Below are positions 25,916 through 35,679 of a DNA stretch of 64,000 bases, piece after piece. The stretch is taken from the NCBI RefSeq assembly GCF_000242895.2, contig NC_021171.1:4002001-4066000 (forward strand). The letters run 5' to 3'. A program made the translations under genes and the position numbers. Source of the stretch: Bacillus sp. 1NLA3E. GTDB lineage: Bacteria; Bacillota; Bacilli; Bacillales; Cytobacillaceae. How positions within the stretch are numbered: position 1 is the first letter of the stretch; each line of letters starts with the position of its first letter. A model generated the notes under the pieces. The model saw nothing but the letters and a program-made list of their open reading frames with translations, was not told the origin of the DNA and searched no databases.

Positions 25916-25962
25916 TAAAGGGCCAGATCACCTCATTCGAGGAAGATCTGGCCCTTTATTAT
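25916..25962. terminator. Bidirectional terminator between yutI and thrB
   Basis: Arms AAAGGGCCAGATC and GATCTGGCCCTTT with a 15-base loop, between convergent genes. Confidence 0.88.
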
Positions 25963-25973
25963 TTGTTCCCGGA

Positions 25974-26873
25974 TTATGAATTAACCACACTTCCGACACG
26001 GTCAATTGTTAATTCAAGCACTTCCATTTCAGGAAAATTCTCTTTAAGGACGCCAGCTAGTTCCCCCCCATAACCCGTTTCTGCAAAACAAAGAATAGAT
26101 GGACCCGCACCACTTAGGGCAGCACCAAATGCTCCTTGATCCAATGCAATATCTTCAATCTTTTCAAAATGAGGGACGAGTTTTCTCCGGTATGGTTGAT
26201 GGTACCGATCAGACTTCATCATTTTACCAGCAAGCTGAAAGTCCCTAGTTAACAGCGAAGCTACAAGTAAATTCGCTACCGCGCCAGCTTTCACAGCCTC
26301 TGCAAAAGGAAGTTGATCGGGGAGAACGTTTCGGGATGCCTTTGTTAAAAGGACTTCCTTTGGAACCACTACGACCAGATCAAAGCTGACATCAGATATT
26401 ACTGACATATCTATTTCATCATCATTTTGATAACCAATAAATAATCCACCAAAGATAGAGGCCCCTACATTATCAGGATGGCCCTCCATTTTGGAAGCGA
26501 TCGCCAGCTTTTCATTCTTAGATAAATTGAGCTGACAAATACAATCTGCTAATTCAATCCCAGCTACAATGGCAGAGGCACTTGACCCCAGTCCCCTAGC
26601 AAGCGGAATATCACTGGCCACCTTCAAACGACAAGGAGGCATTTTTTTATCATATAAAGATGCTGTCTGGATTGCCATCATACAAATAAAATTGGTTTCA
26701 TCTGTTGGGAAAACTTCAAGTTCTTTACTTTGAGGTACTACTTCCCAGGCATCGCTTTTTTCTACAGTAATAGTTAAATATAGATTTACAGCAATGCCGA
26801 TGGAATCAAATCCCGGGCCTAGGTTTGCCGAACTGCCCGGAACTTTGATAACAAACAGTCCGTCTTCACTCAT
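25974..26873 (-). CDS. thrB: Homoserine kinase
   Basis: A 299-residue GHMP kinase with substrate segment [20 protein letters not shown]-binding [16 protein letters not shown] and C-terminal [13 protein letters not shown]. It phosphorylates homoserine for threonine synthesis. The start overlaps the thrC stop (ATGA), so it is the last gene of hom-thrC-thrB. Confidence 0.94.
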   Translation of the reverse strand: MSEDGLFVIKVPGSSANLGPGFDSIGIAVNLYLTITVEKSDAWEVVPQSKELEVFPTDETNFICMMAIQTASLYDKKMPPCRLKVASDIPLARGLGSSASAIVAGIELADCICQLNLSKNEKLAIASKMEGHPDNVGASIFGGLFIGYQNDDEIDMSVISDVSFDLVVVVPKEVLLTKASRNVLPDQLPFAEAVKAGAVANLLVASLLTRDFQLAGKMMKSDRYHQPYRRKLVPHFEKIEDIALDQGAFGAALSGAGPSILCFAETGYGGELAGVLKENFPEMEVLELTIDRVGSVVNS

Positions 26874-27931
26874 TGACGGACAACTCCCTTAATATATTCT
26901 GCTACTACTTTTTCATCATTAGGAAGTGCTACAGGCTTGATTGGGCTGGCATCGATTGCTGTATCTGGATCCTTTAATCCGTTTCCAGTCAAAATCGCCA
27001 CCACTGTTGAACCGGCAGGAATCTCTCCTTGTTGAACTTTCTTATAAACACCAGCGATAGAAGCACACGAACCTGGCTCTGCGAATACTCCTTCAGTTGA
27101 GGCTATTTTATGATAAGCAGCAAGGATTTCTTCATCCGTTACCTCATCAATTACTCCGTTTGATTCCTTCGCCGCATTTACAGCAAGGTCCCAGCTAGCA
27201 GGGTTTCCAATTCGAATAGCTGTTGCAATGGTTTCCGGATTTTCAAACACTCGATTATGAACAATCGCAGCTGCTCCTGCAGCTTCAAAGCCAAACATTC
27301 GAGGAAGCTTATAATCTTTCTTCTCATTGTACTCTTTAAAGCCTTTCCAGTAAGCACTAATGTTTCCGGCATTACCAACTGGAATGGCTAAAATATCAGG
27401 TGCAGCCCCTAGCTGATCACAAACTTCAAACGCACCTGTCTTTTGTCCTTCTAGACGATAAGGATTTACAGAATTTACGAGTGCAACAGGTTCTGTTTCA
27501 CTAATTTTGCGAACCATTGCCAAAGCCTGATCAAAATTACCTTCTATCGATACGATTTCAGCACCATACATAACAGCCTGGGCCAGCTTACCGAGGGCGA
27601 TTTTCCCCTTAGGAATGACGACGATACATTTCATGCCAGCTCTTGTTGCATACGCAGCGGCGGCAGCCGAAGTATTTCCGGTCGAAGCACAAATTACCGT
27701 ATCAGCGCCTTCTTCTTTCGCTTTGGCAACAGCAAACACCATGCCACGGTCCTTAAACGAACCAGTCGGGTTAGCTCCTTCTGTTTTTACGAATAGATTG
27801 ATGCCCCACTCTTCAGACAATTTTTCCAGCTTGATTAGTGGAGTGTTCCCCTCATTTAATGTTAACTTGGGCGTGTTCTCTGTAATCGGTAAATACTCTT
27901 TGTATTCTTCAATAAGGCCTTTCCATCTCAT
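26870..27931 (-). CDS. thrC: Threonine synthase
   Basis: A 353-residue PLP enzyme with the PLP lysine in [18 protein letters not shown], phosphate loop [13 protein letters not shown] and C-terminal [13 protein letters not shown]. It converts phosphohomoserine to threonine. The ATG overlaps the hom stop as TAATG, and its own stop overlaps the thrB start, so the three genes are tightly coupled. Confidence 0.94.
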   Translation of the reverse strand: MRWKGLIEEYKEYLPITENTPKLTLNEGNTPLIKLEKLSEEWGINLFVKTEGANPTGSFKDRGMVFAVAKAKEEGADTVICASTGNTSAAAAAYATRAGMKCIVVIPKGKIALGKLAQAVMYGAEIVSIEGNFDQALAMVRKISETEPVALVNSVNPYRLEGQKTGAFEVCDQLGAAPDILAIPVGNAGNISAYWKGFKEYNEKKDYKLPRMFGFEAAGAAAIVHNRVFENPETIATAIRIGNPASWDLAVNAAKESNGVIDEVTDEEILAAYHKIASTEGVFAEPGSCASIAGVYKKVQQGEIPAGSTVVAILTGNGLKDPDTAIDASPIKPVALPNDEKVVAEYIKGVVRQ

Positions 27932-29226
27932 TATCTTTCTCCTCTTTCCACACGATATGAACTTTTAATTTCTTTAACTGCATGTAAATCTTTTAATTCA
28001 ATTAGGATTTCTTCATAATCTTTTAAACTAGCGTGATGCGTTACAAGTACAATTTCAGCCAGTTCTTTATCCTTTAATGGCATTTGAAGGATCTTTTCGA
28101 AGCTAACACGGTGTTTGGAGAAGATACCCGTAATATCAGCAAATACACCAACTTCATCAAATACATGGAGGCGTAAGAAATATTTGGAAAAAATTTCTTC
28201 TGGCCCTTTCATTTGTTTCGGAAATTGTGGAGTTACTGCACTTTTTCCATTCACACCAAGACGCATGTTTTTCATCACACCAACTAAATCAGAAACAATG
28301 GATGTCGCTGTTGGTAAGCTACCTGCTCCTGGTCCATAAAACATAGTTTCTCCAACGGCTTCACCAAAAACGTATACGGCATTATATTCGTCATTAACGG
28401 AAGCAAGTGGGTGTGTTTCAGGTAAGAGTGTAGGCTGAACACTAACTTCGACCTTTTCCTCTTCCCGCTTAGCAATTCCAAGCAACTTCATTGTATAGCC
28501 CAGCTGTTTCGCATACTTCAAATCGTCTTCAGTAATTTTGGTGATTCCTGTAACTTTAACATCATCCAAATCAACCTTCATGGAAAAGCCAAGTGTTGCA
28601 AGGATGGTCATTTTTCTAGCCGCATCTAATCCTTCAACGTCAGCAGTTGGGTCGGACTCTGCATATCCCAATTCTTGTGCTTCTTTCAAAACATTTTGAT
28701 ACGCTGCACCTTGTTTGGTCATCTTTGTTAAAATGAAATTCGTTGTTCCGTTGACGATCCCCATCATTTTTGTAATTCGATCAGAAGCTAATCCATCTAC
28801 TAAGCTTCTTAAAATTGGAATACCACCAGCAACACTAGCTTCATAAAATAAATCACAACCATTTTCTGCAGCAACCGTATGTAGCTCCGTACCATATACT
28901 GCCATTAAATCTTTATTTGCGGTAACGACATGCTTTTTTTGCTTTAATGCCTTAAGCACATATTCCTTGGTGTGTTCAACCCCACCCATTACTTCGATTA
29001 TTACGTCGATATCAGGGTCATTTAATATGTCATCTTCATTAGTAGTTAATAGTTCTTGTGAAACTTCGACTGCTCTTGGTTTATTTAAATCCTTTACAAG
29101 GATCTTTTTTAATTTAACAGGGCAACCAACTTGATGCATTAATTTATCTTGGTGGTTCTCAATAATTGTCACAACACCGGTGCCAACTGTACCTAGACCT
29201 AACATCCCAATTGAGATAGCTTCCAA
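27931..29226 (-). CDS. hom: Homoserine dehydrogenase
   Basis: A 431-residue enzyme with NAD(P)-binding [13 protein letters not shown], a catalytic-domain stretch [14 protein letters not shown] and [19 protein letters not shown], and a C-terminal ACT domain ([18 protein letters not shown]) for threonine feedback. It is the first gene of the operon. The start is TTG with GGGAGG eight bases upstream. No T-box or riboswitch was recognised in 29227-29402. Confidence 0.93.
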   Translation of the reverse strand: MEAISIGMLGLGTVGTGVVTIIENHQDKLMHQVGCPVKLKKILVKDLNKPRAVEVSQELLTTNEDDILNDPDIDVIIEVMGGVEHTKEYVLKALKQKKHVVTANKDLMAVYGTELHTVAAENGCDLFYEASVAGGIPILRSLVDGLASDRITKMMGIVNGTTNFILTKMTKQGAAYQNVLKEAQELGYAESDPTADVEGLDAARKMTILATLGFSMKVDLDDVKVTGITKITEDDLKYAKQLGYTMKLLGIAKREEEKVEVSVQPTLLPETHPLASVNDEYNAVYVFGEAVGETMFYGPGAGSLPTATSIVSDLVGVMKNMRLGVNGKSAVTPQFPKQMKGPEEIFSKYFLRLHVFDEVGVFADITGIFSKHRVSFEKILQMPLKDKELAEIVLVTHHASLKDYEEILIELKDLHAVKEIKSSYRVERGER

Positions 29227-29402
29227 TCCGATTACCTCCCGTCCCTTTGTTCATTTACAACGAACAATTGTGTTTGTATAAAAGACATTATATTTCTAGT
29301 TTTCAGTTTTTACAATAGTTTTTTATCCCCTTTTATTATAAACCGCTTACATGACTCAAGCCTAATTTTATGTATTTCCTTTATTAGTGTTGAACTTTTC
29401 TT

Positions 29403-29603
29403 TTTCACTAGGCGGTGTTACTAGAATGTTGATTTCCGTTCCAGGCGCTCGCTTTCCGCGGGGCGGGCGGTGAGCCTCCTCGGCGCTTCAGCGCCTGTGG
29501 GGTCTCACCTGTCCCGCTGCTCCCGCAGGAGTCTTCGCGCCTTCCACTCCAATCAACATTTGCAAAAAAAATCAACATTGAGCTTTAACACAGCCTTTCA
29601 CTA
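29403..29603 (-). repeat. Repeat A copy 6 with perfect 8-bp target duplication
   Basis: The element at 29411-29595 has a degraded left terminus GGCGGTGTTAC and a right terminus TTTAACACAGCC. It is flanked by identical TTTCACTA octamers at 29403-29410 and 29596-29603. It lies between the hom promoter side and the terminator of the 2-hydroxyacid dehydrogenase. Confidence 0.92.
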
Positions 29604-29638
29604 AAAAAACCTGCGAAGTATTTCACTTCACAGGTTTA
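29603..29638 (-). terminator. Terminator downstream of the 2-hydroxyacid dehydrogenase
   Basis: Arms AAACCTGTGAAGTG and TACTTCGCAGGTTT on the minus strand, then TTTT. It touches the target duplication of repeat A copy 6. Confidence 0.78.
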
Positions 29639-29644
29639 CAAGTT

Positions 29645-30634
29645 TTAATGAGAAAACTGGGCCTTCCAGTCTTTGTTTACTAACGTCTTAGGATCTTTTC
29701 CGGTTAGAACCATTTCTATATTTTCTAAACACAATTTCATCATCGTCATTCTAGTTTCCATGCTTGAACTTCCGATATGAGGAAGTGCTACAACATTCGT
29801 AAGTTTAAGGAGCGGATGATCTGCAGAAATTGGCTCTTTTGTAAAGACATCTAACCCTGCTCCGGCAATCTCCCCATTAACAAGAGCATCATATAATGCC
29901 TGCTCGTCAGCAACTGGTCCCCGAGAAGCATTGATAAAAATAGCTGATTTTTTCATTTTTTGAAAAACTGCACGAGTAAATAAATTTTTTGTTTCATTCG
30001 TCAACGGTGTTAAACAAACGATAAAGTCTGAGCGTCCTACTAACTCTTCAAAACAAACGTATTTCGCCCCAATCGCTTCTTCCACTTCTGGTTTATGCGA
30101 GCGATTATGATATAAAATCTCCATATCAAAACCAGTTGCTCTTTTCGCAACCGTTTCCCCGATTTTACCCATCCCAACAATTCCGATTGTTTTATGATGA
30201 ATATCGTGTCCAGCTAATAATAACGGACTCCAGCTTTGCCATTTTCCTTCTTTTACAAATTCAGCAGATTCAACGATTCTGCGAGCAGTCGCCATCAATA
30301 AAGCAAATGTTAAATCGGCGGTTGTGTCGGTCAAGACATCGGGAGTGTTACAGATAGCAATTCCCCGTTTAGTTGCTGCTTGGATATCGATATTATCATA
30401 ACCTACTGCAAGGTTGGCAATGACTTTCAAGGAATTCCCGGATGATAATACTTCTTCATCAATAGGATCTGAAAGCATCGTAATCAAAGCATCAGCGCGT
30501 TTTGCCTCCGCTAATAAAATCGATCTAGGTACAGGAATATCCTCACTATCCCACATCTTGATTTCGAACTGATTACTCAATTCGACTATTACACTTTCTG
30601 GAAGCTTCCTTGTAATAAAAATATAAGGCTTCAT
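29645..30634 (-). CDS. D-2-hydroxyacid dehydrogenase (glyoxylate/hydroxypyruvate reductase type)
   Basis: A 329-residue NAD(P)-dependent enzyme. The Rossmann motif is IGIVGMGKIGETVAKRA. The catalytic Arg is in INASRGPVADEQAL, the Glu in FTKEPISADHP and the His in LPHIGSSSMETR. It probably reduces glyoxylate, hydroxypyruvate or 2-ketogluconate, like B. subtilis YvcT, but the substrate is not fixed by sequence. It is absent from this position in B. subtilis, so it is a local insertion relative to that gene order. Confidence 0.87.
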   Translation of the reverse strand: MKPYIFITRKLPESVIVELSNQFEIKMWDSEDIPVPRSILLAEAKRADALITMLSDPIDEEVLSSGNSLKVIANLAVGYDNIDIQAATKRGIAICNTPDVLTDTTADLTFALLMATARRIVESAEFVKEGKWQSWSPLLLAGHDIHHKTIGIVGMGKIGETVAKRATGFDMEILYHNRSHKPEVEEAIGAKYVCFEELVGRSDFIVCLTPLTNETKNLFTRAVFQKMKKSAIFINASRGPVADEQALYDALVNGEIAGAGLDVFTKEPISADHPLLKLTNVVALPHIGSSSMETRMTMMKLCLENIEMVLTGKDPKTLVNKDWKAQFSH

Positions 30635-30771
30635 ACTTTACCCCATTTCCAAATATCGTAATTACTATTCTAATATACTACAAGGAAGGGTTTACATGAA
30701 GCAAAATAAAGCAAATCTGCTGTCTGCAAGCTGTTTGTGACAGTAATATTAGGAAAATTAAACCATAAAAA

Positions 30772-31782
30772 TTAAAGTCTTTTGAGCCATTCAACTTCTG
30801 GAATATTTCGGGTTCGGATTGGGGCTTCTATTACATGATAAAAGTTCCTCAAAAATTGTTCATATTCACCAGATTGATTAAGCAGTTTTAACATTTGATC
30901 CTCTAAAGAATTTCTTGTCTGCTCGGATTGAGTCAAATAATATCCCTCTACACTCTCAAAATAATGTAGTGGGAATAACATTCTTGCATAAAGAAGACGC
31001 CAAGAAAATGGGGATAGTTTTGTGGTACTTTGGTAGTCAGCAAAAAATCCCTTCAAATCTGGTTCATAGGTTTGCGTGTTATAAAAATAGCGTTCTCTTG
31101 TCCATTCAGCAAGGTCTCTGCTACCATGATCAAGTACCCACTCAAAAGGGTTCTTAGTTAAAATACTATCTCCCCAAGTGCTTGAGCTAAATCTCTCATG
31201 ACATATTGTACCATGGTCAATTTCGGTAGGTGTTTCATCTAACTCAGTATCTACCAAATATTGAATTGCATTCTCTGCCAATCCCATGTAATAAGGAAAT
31301 GACTCTAAAAACATTCTTTCAAATTCATTTTCAGGAAATTGAAAAAGCTTCCCGTTCCAAACATTTTCCATTTGATCTAATCTTTTTTCCCATAGTTCCT
31401 TCCATTGCCCGAGTCTGCTTATTTTTTTTATTGGATACTGCAAGGATCTTCCCCGTTTATGGAATTTGCCTAACTTCCTACCTAACTTAGTTATTTTCCT
31501 TCTCTCCACACTTTTGCTGACAAGGACACACGCTTTATCATTTTCCCATTGACTCAATAACTCTCCATTTTTGGCAGGAAAAAACAATGGAACCGAACTG
31601 TCTCCATTTTGTGATAAATGTAAGGCGATTGTTTGTAACTCAGAAAGTTCATCTGTGTCCTTGTTAACAGGGCGGATTAAAAAATAAAGCTGGTCTCCCC
31701 TTCTACATGCAGAGTAATTTCCAATTTTAATTTCTTCATCGGCTTTAATACCATAGTTTCTTTCAAGCCACAGTTGAATCAT
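30772..31782 (-). CDS. yutH: YutH, spore coat-associated kinase-like protein
   Basis: A 336-residue protein with the CotS/YutH kinase-like layout: an N-lobe with CVLVSKSVERRKITKLGRKL, a central TEIDHGTICHERFSSSTWGD that replaces the usual catalytic loop, and FEWVLDHGSRDLAEW. It probably functions in the spore coat. Kinase activity is doubtful because the standard HxD motif is not evident. Synteny (hom side to yutG/yutF) supports the name. Confidence 0.8.
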   Translation of the reverse strand: MIQLWLERNYGIKADEEIKIGNYSACRRGDQLYFLIRPVNKDTDELSELQTIALHLSQNGDSSVPLFFPAKNGELLSQWENDKACVLVSKSVERRKITKLGRKLGKFHKRGRSLQYPIKKISRLGQWKELWEKRLDQMENVWNGKLFQFPENEFERMFLESFPYYMGLAENAIQYLVDTELDETPTEIDHGTICHERFSSSTWGDSILTKNPFEWVLDHGSRDLAEWTRERYFYNTQTYEPDLKGFFADYQSTTKLSPFSWRLLYARMLFPLHYFESVEGYYLTQSEQTRNSLEDQMLKLLNQSGEYEQFLRNFYHVIEAPIRTRNIPEVEWLKRL

Positions 31783-31974
31783 CTTTCCACCTCTTTTTCA
31801 GGCTTCGATACTTATATATATGTGATTTGGGTTAAAAACTTGTTTGCAACTTCGATGGGTATTTGAATAAGTCAATAACTGTAGGAGATGATGATAAAGG
31901 AGACTTTTTTAACGAGAATATTTTCATAAAAAAGTGTATATATATAGGACAAATGAAGAAGAAAAGGTGAGCAT

Positions 31975-32475
31975 ATGGACGAAAATAACATCGTAAAAAT
32001 GACAGAGAAAACAGCACGCAAATGGCTTCATGAGAGGGGAGTCGAAATTCAAGATATCGCAAACCTGGTTTTCTATCTTCAAGAAAAATATCATCCAAAT
32101 TTACAAATGAAAGATTGTATTCATAATGTTGAAAGGGTTTTGTCAAAACGAGAAGTCCAAAATGCAATATTAACAGGGATTCAGCTTGATGTATTAGCTG
32201 AAAAGGGGCTATTAGAAGAACCATTACAAACAATTGTTGAAACGGATGAAAGTCTCTATGGCGTAGATGAGATTCTGGCATTTTCAATCGTAAATGTTTA
32301 CGGTTCAATAGGCTTTACAAATTACGGATTTATTGACAAGCAAAAACCTGGTATTCTAAAGGATTTAAATGATAAATCATCTGGTAAATGCCATACCTTT
32401 TTAGACGATCTAGTTGGTGCAATTGCCGCCGCTGCCTCCAGCCGGCTTGCCCATCGAGCAGCAAATGTTGATTGA
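31975..32475 (+). CDS. yutG: YutG, phosphatidylglycerophosphatase A-like protein
   Basis: A 166-residue soluble PgpA-family protein: KTARKWLHERGVEIQDIA, then DESLYGVDEILAFSIVNVYG, GFTNYGFIDKQKPGI and FLDDLVGAIAAAASSRLAHR. The last stretch carries the acidic residues of the family. It lacks the membrane helices of E. coli PgpA. AAAAGGTG precedes the ATG. Confidence 0.83.
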   Translation: MDENNIVKMTEKTARKWLHERGVEIQDIANLVFYLQEKYHPNLQMKDCIHNVERVLSKREVQNAILTGIQLDVLAEKGLLEEPLQTIVETDESLYGVDEILAFSIVNVYGSIGFTNYGFIDKQKPGILKDLNDKSSGKCHTFLDDLVGAIAAAASSRLAHRAANVD

Positions 32476-32594
32476 CTCATCAATTATTATTCAAACAAGG
32501 TAGTGTGAGCAGAGCAAAACAGGTTATTTTATGTATATAAATTTATTTGCTTTCGCATCAAAATAACAACGAAAAAATTTATTTGCGTCGCTCC

Positions 32595-32650
32595 GCCCCT
32601 TCACCATCAGGAGGAATCCTTCTGAATCCTGGATTCCCCCTGCAATATCC
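32595..32650. terminator. Possible terminator between yutG and yutF
   Basis: Arms AGGAGGAATCC and GGATTCCCCCT around an 11-base loop. No clear T-run follows, so activity is uncertain. Confidence 0.45.
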
Positions 32651-32653
32651 TTA

Positions 32654-33421
32654 CTAAATTTCCAACCAATCTGCTAAAGAATCAACAACAAACGTTGGCT
32701 GATTAGAGTATCCTTTTAGATGCTCCTTCGAAGTTACACCAGTATGGACAAGCAAAGTGTCCAACCCAGCATTCATTCCTGCCAAAATATCTGTGTCATA
32801 GTTATCCCCAACCATTAACGTCTCTTCTTTTTTCGTTCCTAACACCTTTAATGCTTGCTCCATGATAATCGACTCTGGTTTCCCAATAAAGATTGGCTTT
32901 GTTTGCGTAGAAACCGTGATAACCGATGTGAGTGCACCATTTCCAGGTAGCAATCCTCTTTCCGTTGGAATCGCAATGTCTCCATTTGTTGAAATAAAAG
33001 TTGCCCCATTTCGAACCGCTAAACAAGCAACGGCAAGTTTTTCATAACTGATATCCCGGTCAATTCCGGCGACAACAAAATCAGCATCTTCCCCCGCTTT
33101 TTGAAAATTCTTTTGTTCAAGTGCTGTTTGAATCCCTTCTTCACCAATCACATAAACCCTTGCAGCAGGATTTTGTTCATTAATAAAGTTTGCAGTTGCT
33201 TGGCTAGTTGTAAATACTTGCTGTGCCTTTGCTGGTATATCGAACTCTCTTAATTTTTCGGCAACCTGTTCAGGCGTCCGGGATGAATTATTTGTTACAA
33301 ATAAATAGGGGATTTGTTTTTCATGAAGTCTTTTAACAAATTGGACTGCCTCAATGATTCTCTCCGTCCCCCGGTACATGGTTCCATCTAAGTCAATTAA
33401 ATATCCACTGTATTTTTTCAT
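32654..33421 (-). CDS. yutF: YutF, HAD-superfamily (NagD-like) phosphatase
   Basis: About 256 residues. HAD motif I is GYLIDLDGTMY, motif II is LFVTNNSSRTP and motif III/IV is IGKPESIIMEQ with LMVGDNYDTDILAGMNAG. These are the NagD/p-nitrophenyl phosphatase subgroup features; the substrate is a sugar phosphate or nucleotide by family analogy. AGGAG lies eight bases before the ATG at 33421; adjacent ATG 33424 is possible. Confidence 0.88.
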   Translation of the reverse strand: MKKYSGYLIDLDGTMYRGTERIIEAVQFVKRLHEKQIPYLFVTNNSSRTPEQVAEKLREFDIPAKAQQVFTTSQATANFINEQNPAARVYVIGEEGIQTALEQKNFQKAGEDADFVVAGIDRDISYEKLAVACLAVRNGATFISTNGDIAIPTERGLLPGNGALTSVITVSTQTKPIFIGKPESIIMEQALKVLGTKKEETLMVGDNYDTDILAGMNAGLDTLLVHTGVTSKEHLKGYSNQPTFVVDSLADWLEI

Positions 33422-33467
33422 CATTCTCACTCCTAAAAATAGCGTATTCTTCCTGTTGTTCTAGACA

Positions 33468-33503
33468 AAACAATGCTTCCAAACGACTGGAAGCATTGTT
33501 TAT
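33468..33503. terminator. Terminator, originally adjacent to yutE
   Basis: Arms AACAATGCTTCCA and TGGAAGCATTGTT around AACGAC. It serves leftward transcription from yutE and is now separated from that gene by repeat A copy 7. Confidence 0.82.
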
Positions 33504-33510
33504 TTTGGTT

Positions 33511-33678
33511 TATTTTTTGGCTGTGTTAAACTTGTCTGTTGATTTCCGCTACAGGCACTCCGCTTTCCGCGGGCTCGCCCGTGAGCCTCCTCGGTCGTTC
33601 CTCCCTGCGGGGTCTCACTCAGCTCGTGCTCCCGCAGGAGTCTCGTGCCTTCCGCTCCAATCAAAGAGCCTATTTTTT
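33511..33678 (-). repeat. Repeat A copy 7 with perfect 8-bp target duplication
   Basis: The element at 33519-33670 (152 bp) starts GGCTGTGTTAAAC; its other end is shortened to GGCTCTTTGATTGG on the minus strand. The flanking octamers TATTTTTT at 33511-33518 and 33671-33678 are identical. The core is divergent (CGGGCTCGCCCGTGAGCC; TCACTCAGCTCGTGCTCC). Confidence 0.9.
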
Positions 33679-34107
33679 AAAAGCAGAAACGGGGCTGAGT
33701 TCAGTTTCAAGATACTGTCTTACCATTGGTGCGAATTTCTTTAAGATTGGTAACGTATCGGTAAAATCCTGTTGCAGCGCTTCATGGGAAATTTCCATAT
33801 ACTGCTGTACAAGTATTTTTCGATATGGAATGATTGTTTTAAGTCCTAAACTAACCTCTTCAGAAACCACTTTCTCATCTGTTAAAATATCGATAATATC
33901 CTCGTAACTCCCAGGATCCCGCATGATAAACCCATCGATAATATCATTTCCAACATCCAATATTGCTTCTATCATAATATGGGGTATACGTTCCAAAGCC
34001 GCTTTTTCAACTGGTGTGTTCCAATCCTGGGTCCGTTCAAACAAGCTTATTTGTTTTTCTAAGTAAACCAAGATTGCTTCAATTTTTTCTCTATCAATAA
34101 AATACAT
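33670..34107 (-). CDS. yutE: YutE, DUF86/HepT-like protein
   Basis: A 145-residue all-helical DUF86 protein (HepT-like fold). The motif region reads IPYRKILVQQYMEI, so the RX4HXY signature of HepT toxins has Gln in place of His. No nucleotidyltransferase (MntA) partner lies beside it, so a toxin-antitoxin role is unlikely here. The stop codon TAG is completed by the first base of repeat A copy 7. Confidence 0.82.
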   Translation of the reverse strand: MYFIDREKIEAILVYLEKQISLFERTQDWNTPVEKAALERIPHIMIEAILDVGNDIIDGFIMRDPGSYEDIIDILTDEKVVSEEVSLGLKTIIPYRKILVQQYMEISHEALQQDFTDTLPILKKFAPMVRQYLETELSPVSAFKK

Positions 34108-34212
34108 GACAATTTCACCCTTTCAAGACTGATTATTTTTTAACAATTGAAAAATTTGATAAGATAGCATTATGTACAAATTCATCCCATTTGCATTACT
34201 CAGGAGGTCTTT

Positions 34213-34479
34213 ATGACGCATCGCTATTTTTTATATGATGAAAAAGAAGAATCAAAAACACGTTTTGTCAGTTTTGTTGGCGATACACAAAGGTTTGACC
34301 TTGCTATCGTTCAATCTGGACGGTTCTATGGCAAACAATTACTGTTAGATTTACAAGGAAGTCGTTTTGCCATTATTGGGCCTGATGACCTCGAAGAAGA
34401 AGGATATTTAGAACATATTTTCCAGTTCACAGAAGAAGAAGCCGCGGAATTAAGATCATTTCTTTATGAAACAATTTAA
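34213..34479 (+). CDS. DUF3055 (SAV0927-like) protein
   Basis: An 88-residue acidic protein: YLYDEKEESKTRFVSFVGD-like opening, DLAIVQSGRFYGKQLLLDLQ and FAIIGPDDLEEEGYLEHIF. I recognise it as DUF3055, of unknown function. CAGGAGG precedes the ATG by five bases. It converges with yutD over a terminator. Confidence 0.78.
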   Translation: MTHRYFLYDEKEESKTRFVSFVGDTQRFDLAIVQSGRFYGKQLLLDLQGSRFAIIGPDDLEEEGYLEHIFQFTEEEAAELRSFLYETI

Positions 34480-34521
34480 TCACGATCCTTTCAACTAAGG
34501 CAAGCTAGTATGTAATAACAT

Positions 34522-34555
34522 TAGGTCAGATTAATTATATCTGACCTATTTTTTA
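34522..34555. terminator. Bidirectional terminator between the DUF3055 gene and yutD
   Basis: Arms TAGGTCAGAT and ATCTGACCTA, followed by TTTTTTATTTAT on the plus strand. Confidence 0.85.
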
Positions 34556-34828
34556 TTTATTCACTTTTTTCATGACAAAATAAGCACATCCGAAATTACA
34601 GTACTCGTATAAGTATTCAGTTAATGTACTTATTTTTGTATCAAACGAAGCCTTTTGATTCTGATCGTCGAAAAAACCGCGTAGGCGAAGTTGACCATAA
34701 CCCCAATCACCAACAATGTAATCATATTTGCTTAAAATATCACTATATCTTCCCCTAAAGGCTTCTTCATTAAAACCAGTTCGTTCGTCTTCAATTACTT
34801 CATAACAAACGTTATTGATACAAATCAA
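34553..34828 (-). CDS. yutD: YutD, DUF1027 family
   Basis: About 91 residues with the DUF1027 core FRGRYSDILSKYDYIVGDWG and FFDDQNQKASFDTKI, ending EYCNFGCAYFVMKKVNK. The function is unknown. The preferred start is TTG at 34828 with GAGAGG eight bases upstream; the GTG at 34837 lies inside that site. Confidence 0.82.
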   Translation of the reverse strand: MICINNVCYEVIEDERTGFNEEAFRGRYSDILSKYDYIVGDWGYGQLRLRGFFDDQNQKASFDTKISTLTEYLYEYCNFGCAYFVMKKVNK

Positions 34829-34964
34829 AATATTCACCTCTCTTTTGAAGTCACTCCTATTTTTATTAAAAATTCGTCTTATATAAATTATAACTGATTC
34901 CCCATCAATTACTAAGAGAAAAACACAGTTTCCGGGTCATTCTAAACATGAGGAGGTGGATTGA

Positions 34965-35639
34965 GTGAGAAAAGGCCTAATTATTGCTGGTATTTGCGCG
35001 CTATTTACCTCAACTGGTTGTGCAAATAACAAAGCAGACCAAGATACTCGCGGGATTTACAAAACAAGCGGCAACACTATAAATGTCAATAACGAAAGAG
35101 CAGAGCTTTATAACGAAGGGAATAAGAAATCCCTCCAGGAAAAAAGTGAAGATTTTGGTTATGTACGACATTCTCGAAACCCAGTAATGGGAACTAATTC
35201 TTCGAATGATCATTATGCTGCAATCGACCGGGAACAATTGGCAAAACTTATTAGTCAATATAGTACGGATGTGCCAAATGTTGATGATGTCTCTGCGCTT
35301 GTTACAGATGAAGAAGTATTAATTATATATAAAACTGACTCAAACAACAGATTCGAAACAGCTGACCAAGTAAAAAGAATGGGTATGACAGTCGTTCCAC
35401 GCTGGTACCATGTCTATGTTTCTGACAATACAAATTTAAGAAAAAATGTAGAAAATTACTCAACCTTAGATTCCGACAGTCGAAACGTTGATAGCATGAT
35501 TAATGGTCTAATCAAACAAATGTTAAAATCACCACAAGGACGTGACATGAACAGTGGTGAGAATGCTAATGGAGAATCAAAAGATGGACCAAACGCAAAC
35601 CTAACTAATGATAATATAAGTCAGACCATGCAAAAATAA
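34965..35639 (+). CDS. yutC: YutC, YhcN/YlaJ-family lipoprotein
   Basis: A 224-residue protein with lipoprotein signal MRKGLIIAGICALFTSTGC (Cys19) and the YhcN/YlaJ domain (HYAAIDREQLAKLISQYST, EEVLIIYKTDSN, VVPRWYHVYVSDN). The C-terminus is Asn/Gly-rich and polar. Members are sporulation-associated membrane-surface proteins. The start is GTG with AGGAGGTGG upstream. Confidence 0.83.
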   Translation: MRKGLIIAGICALFTSTGCANNKADQDTRGIYKTSGNTINVNNERAELYNEGNKKSLQEKSEDFGYVRHSRNPVMGTNSSNDHYAAIDREQLAKLISQYSTDVPNVDDVSALVTDEEVLIIYKTDSNNRFETADQVKRMGMTVVPRWYHVYVSDNTNLRKNVENYSTLDSDSRNVDSMINGLIKQMLKSPQGRDMNSGENANGESKDGPNANLTNDNISQTMQK

Positions 35640-35642
35640 TCA

Positions 35643-35674
35643 AAAGAGTTCAGCTTACTGGGCTGAACTCTTTA
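35643..35674. terminator. Bidirectional terminator between yutC and lipA
   Basis: Arms AAAGAGTTCAGC and GCTGAACTCTTT around TTACTGG. Confidence 0.87.
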
Positions 35675-35679
35675 ATTTA

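Noticed and set aside
29227-29402. T-box or other leader RNA before hom
   Set aside because: No T-box sequence, specifier stem or terminator could be made out.
33670-34107. Toxin-antitoxin (HepT/MntA) system
   Set aside because: No nucleotidyltransferase partner is adjacent and the signature His is Gln.
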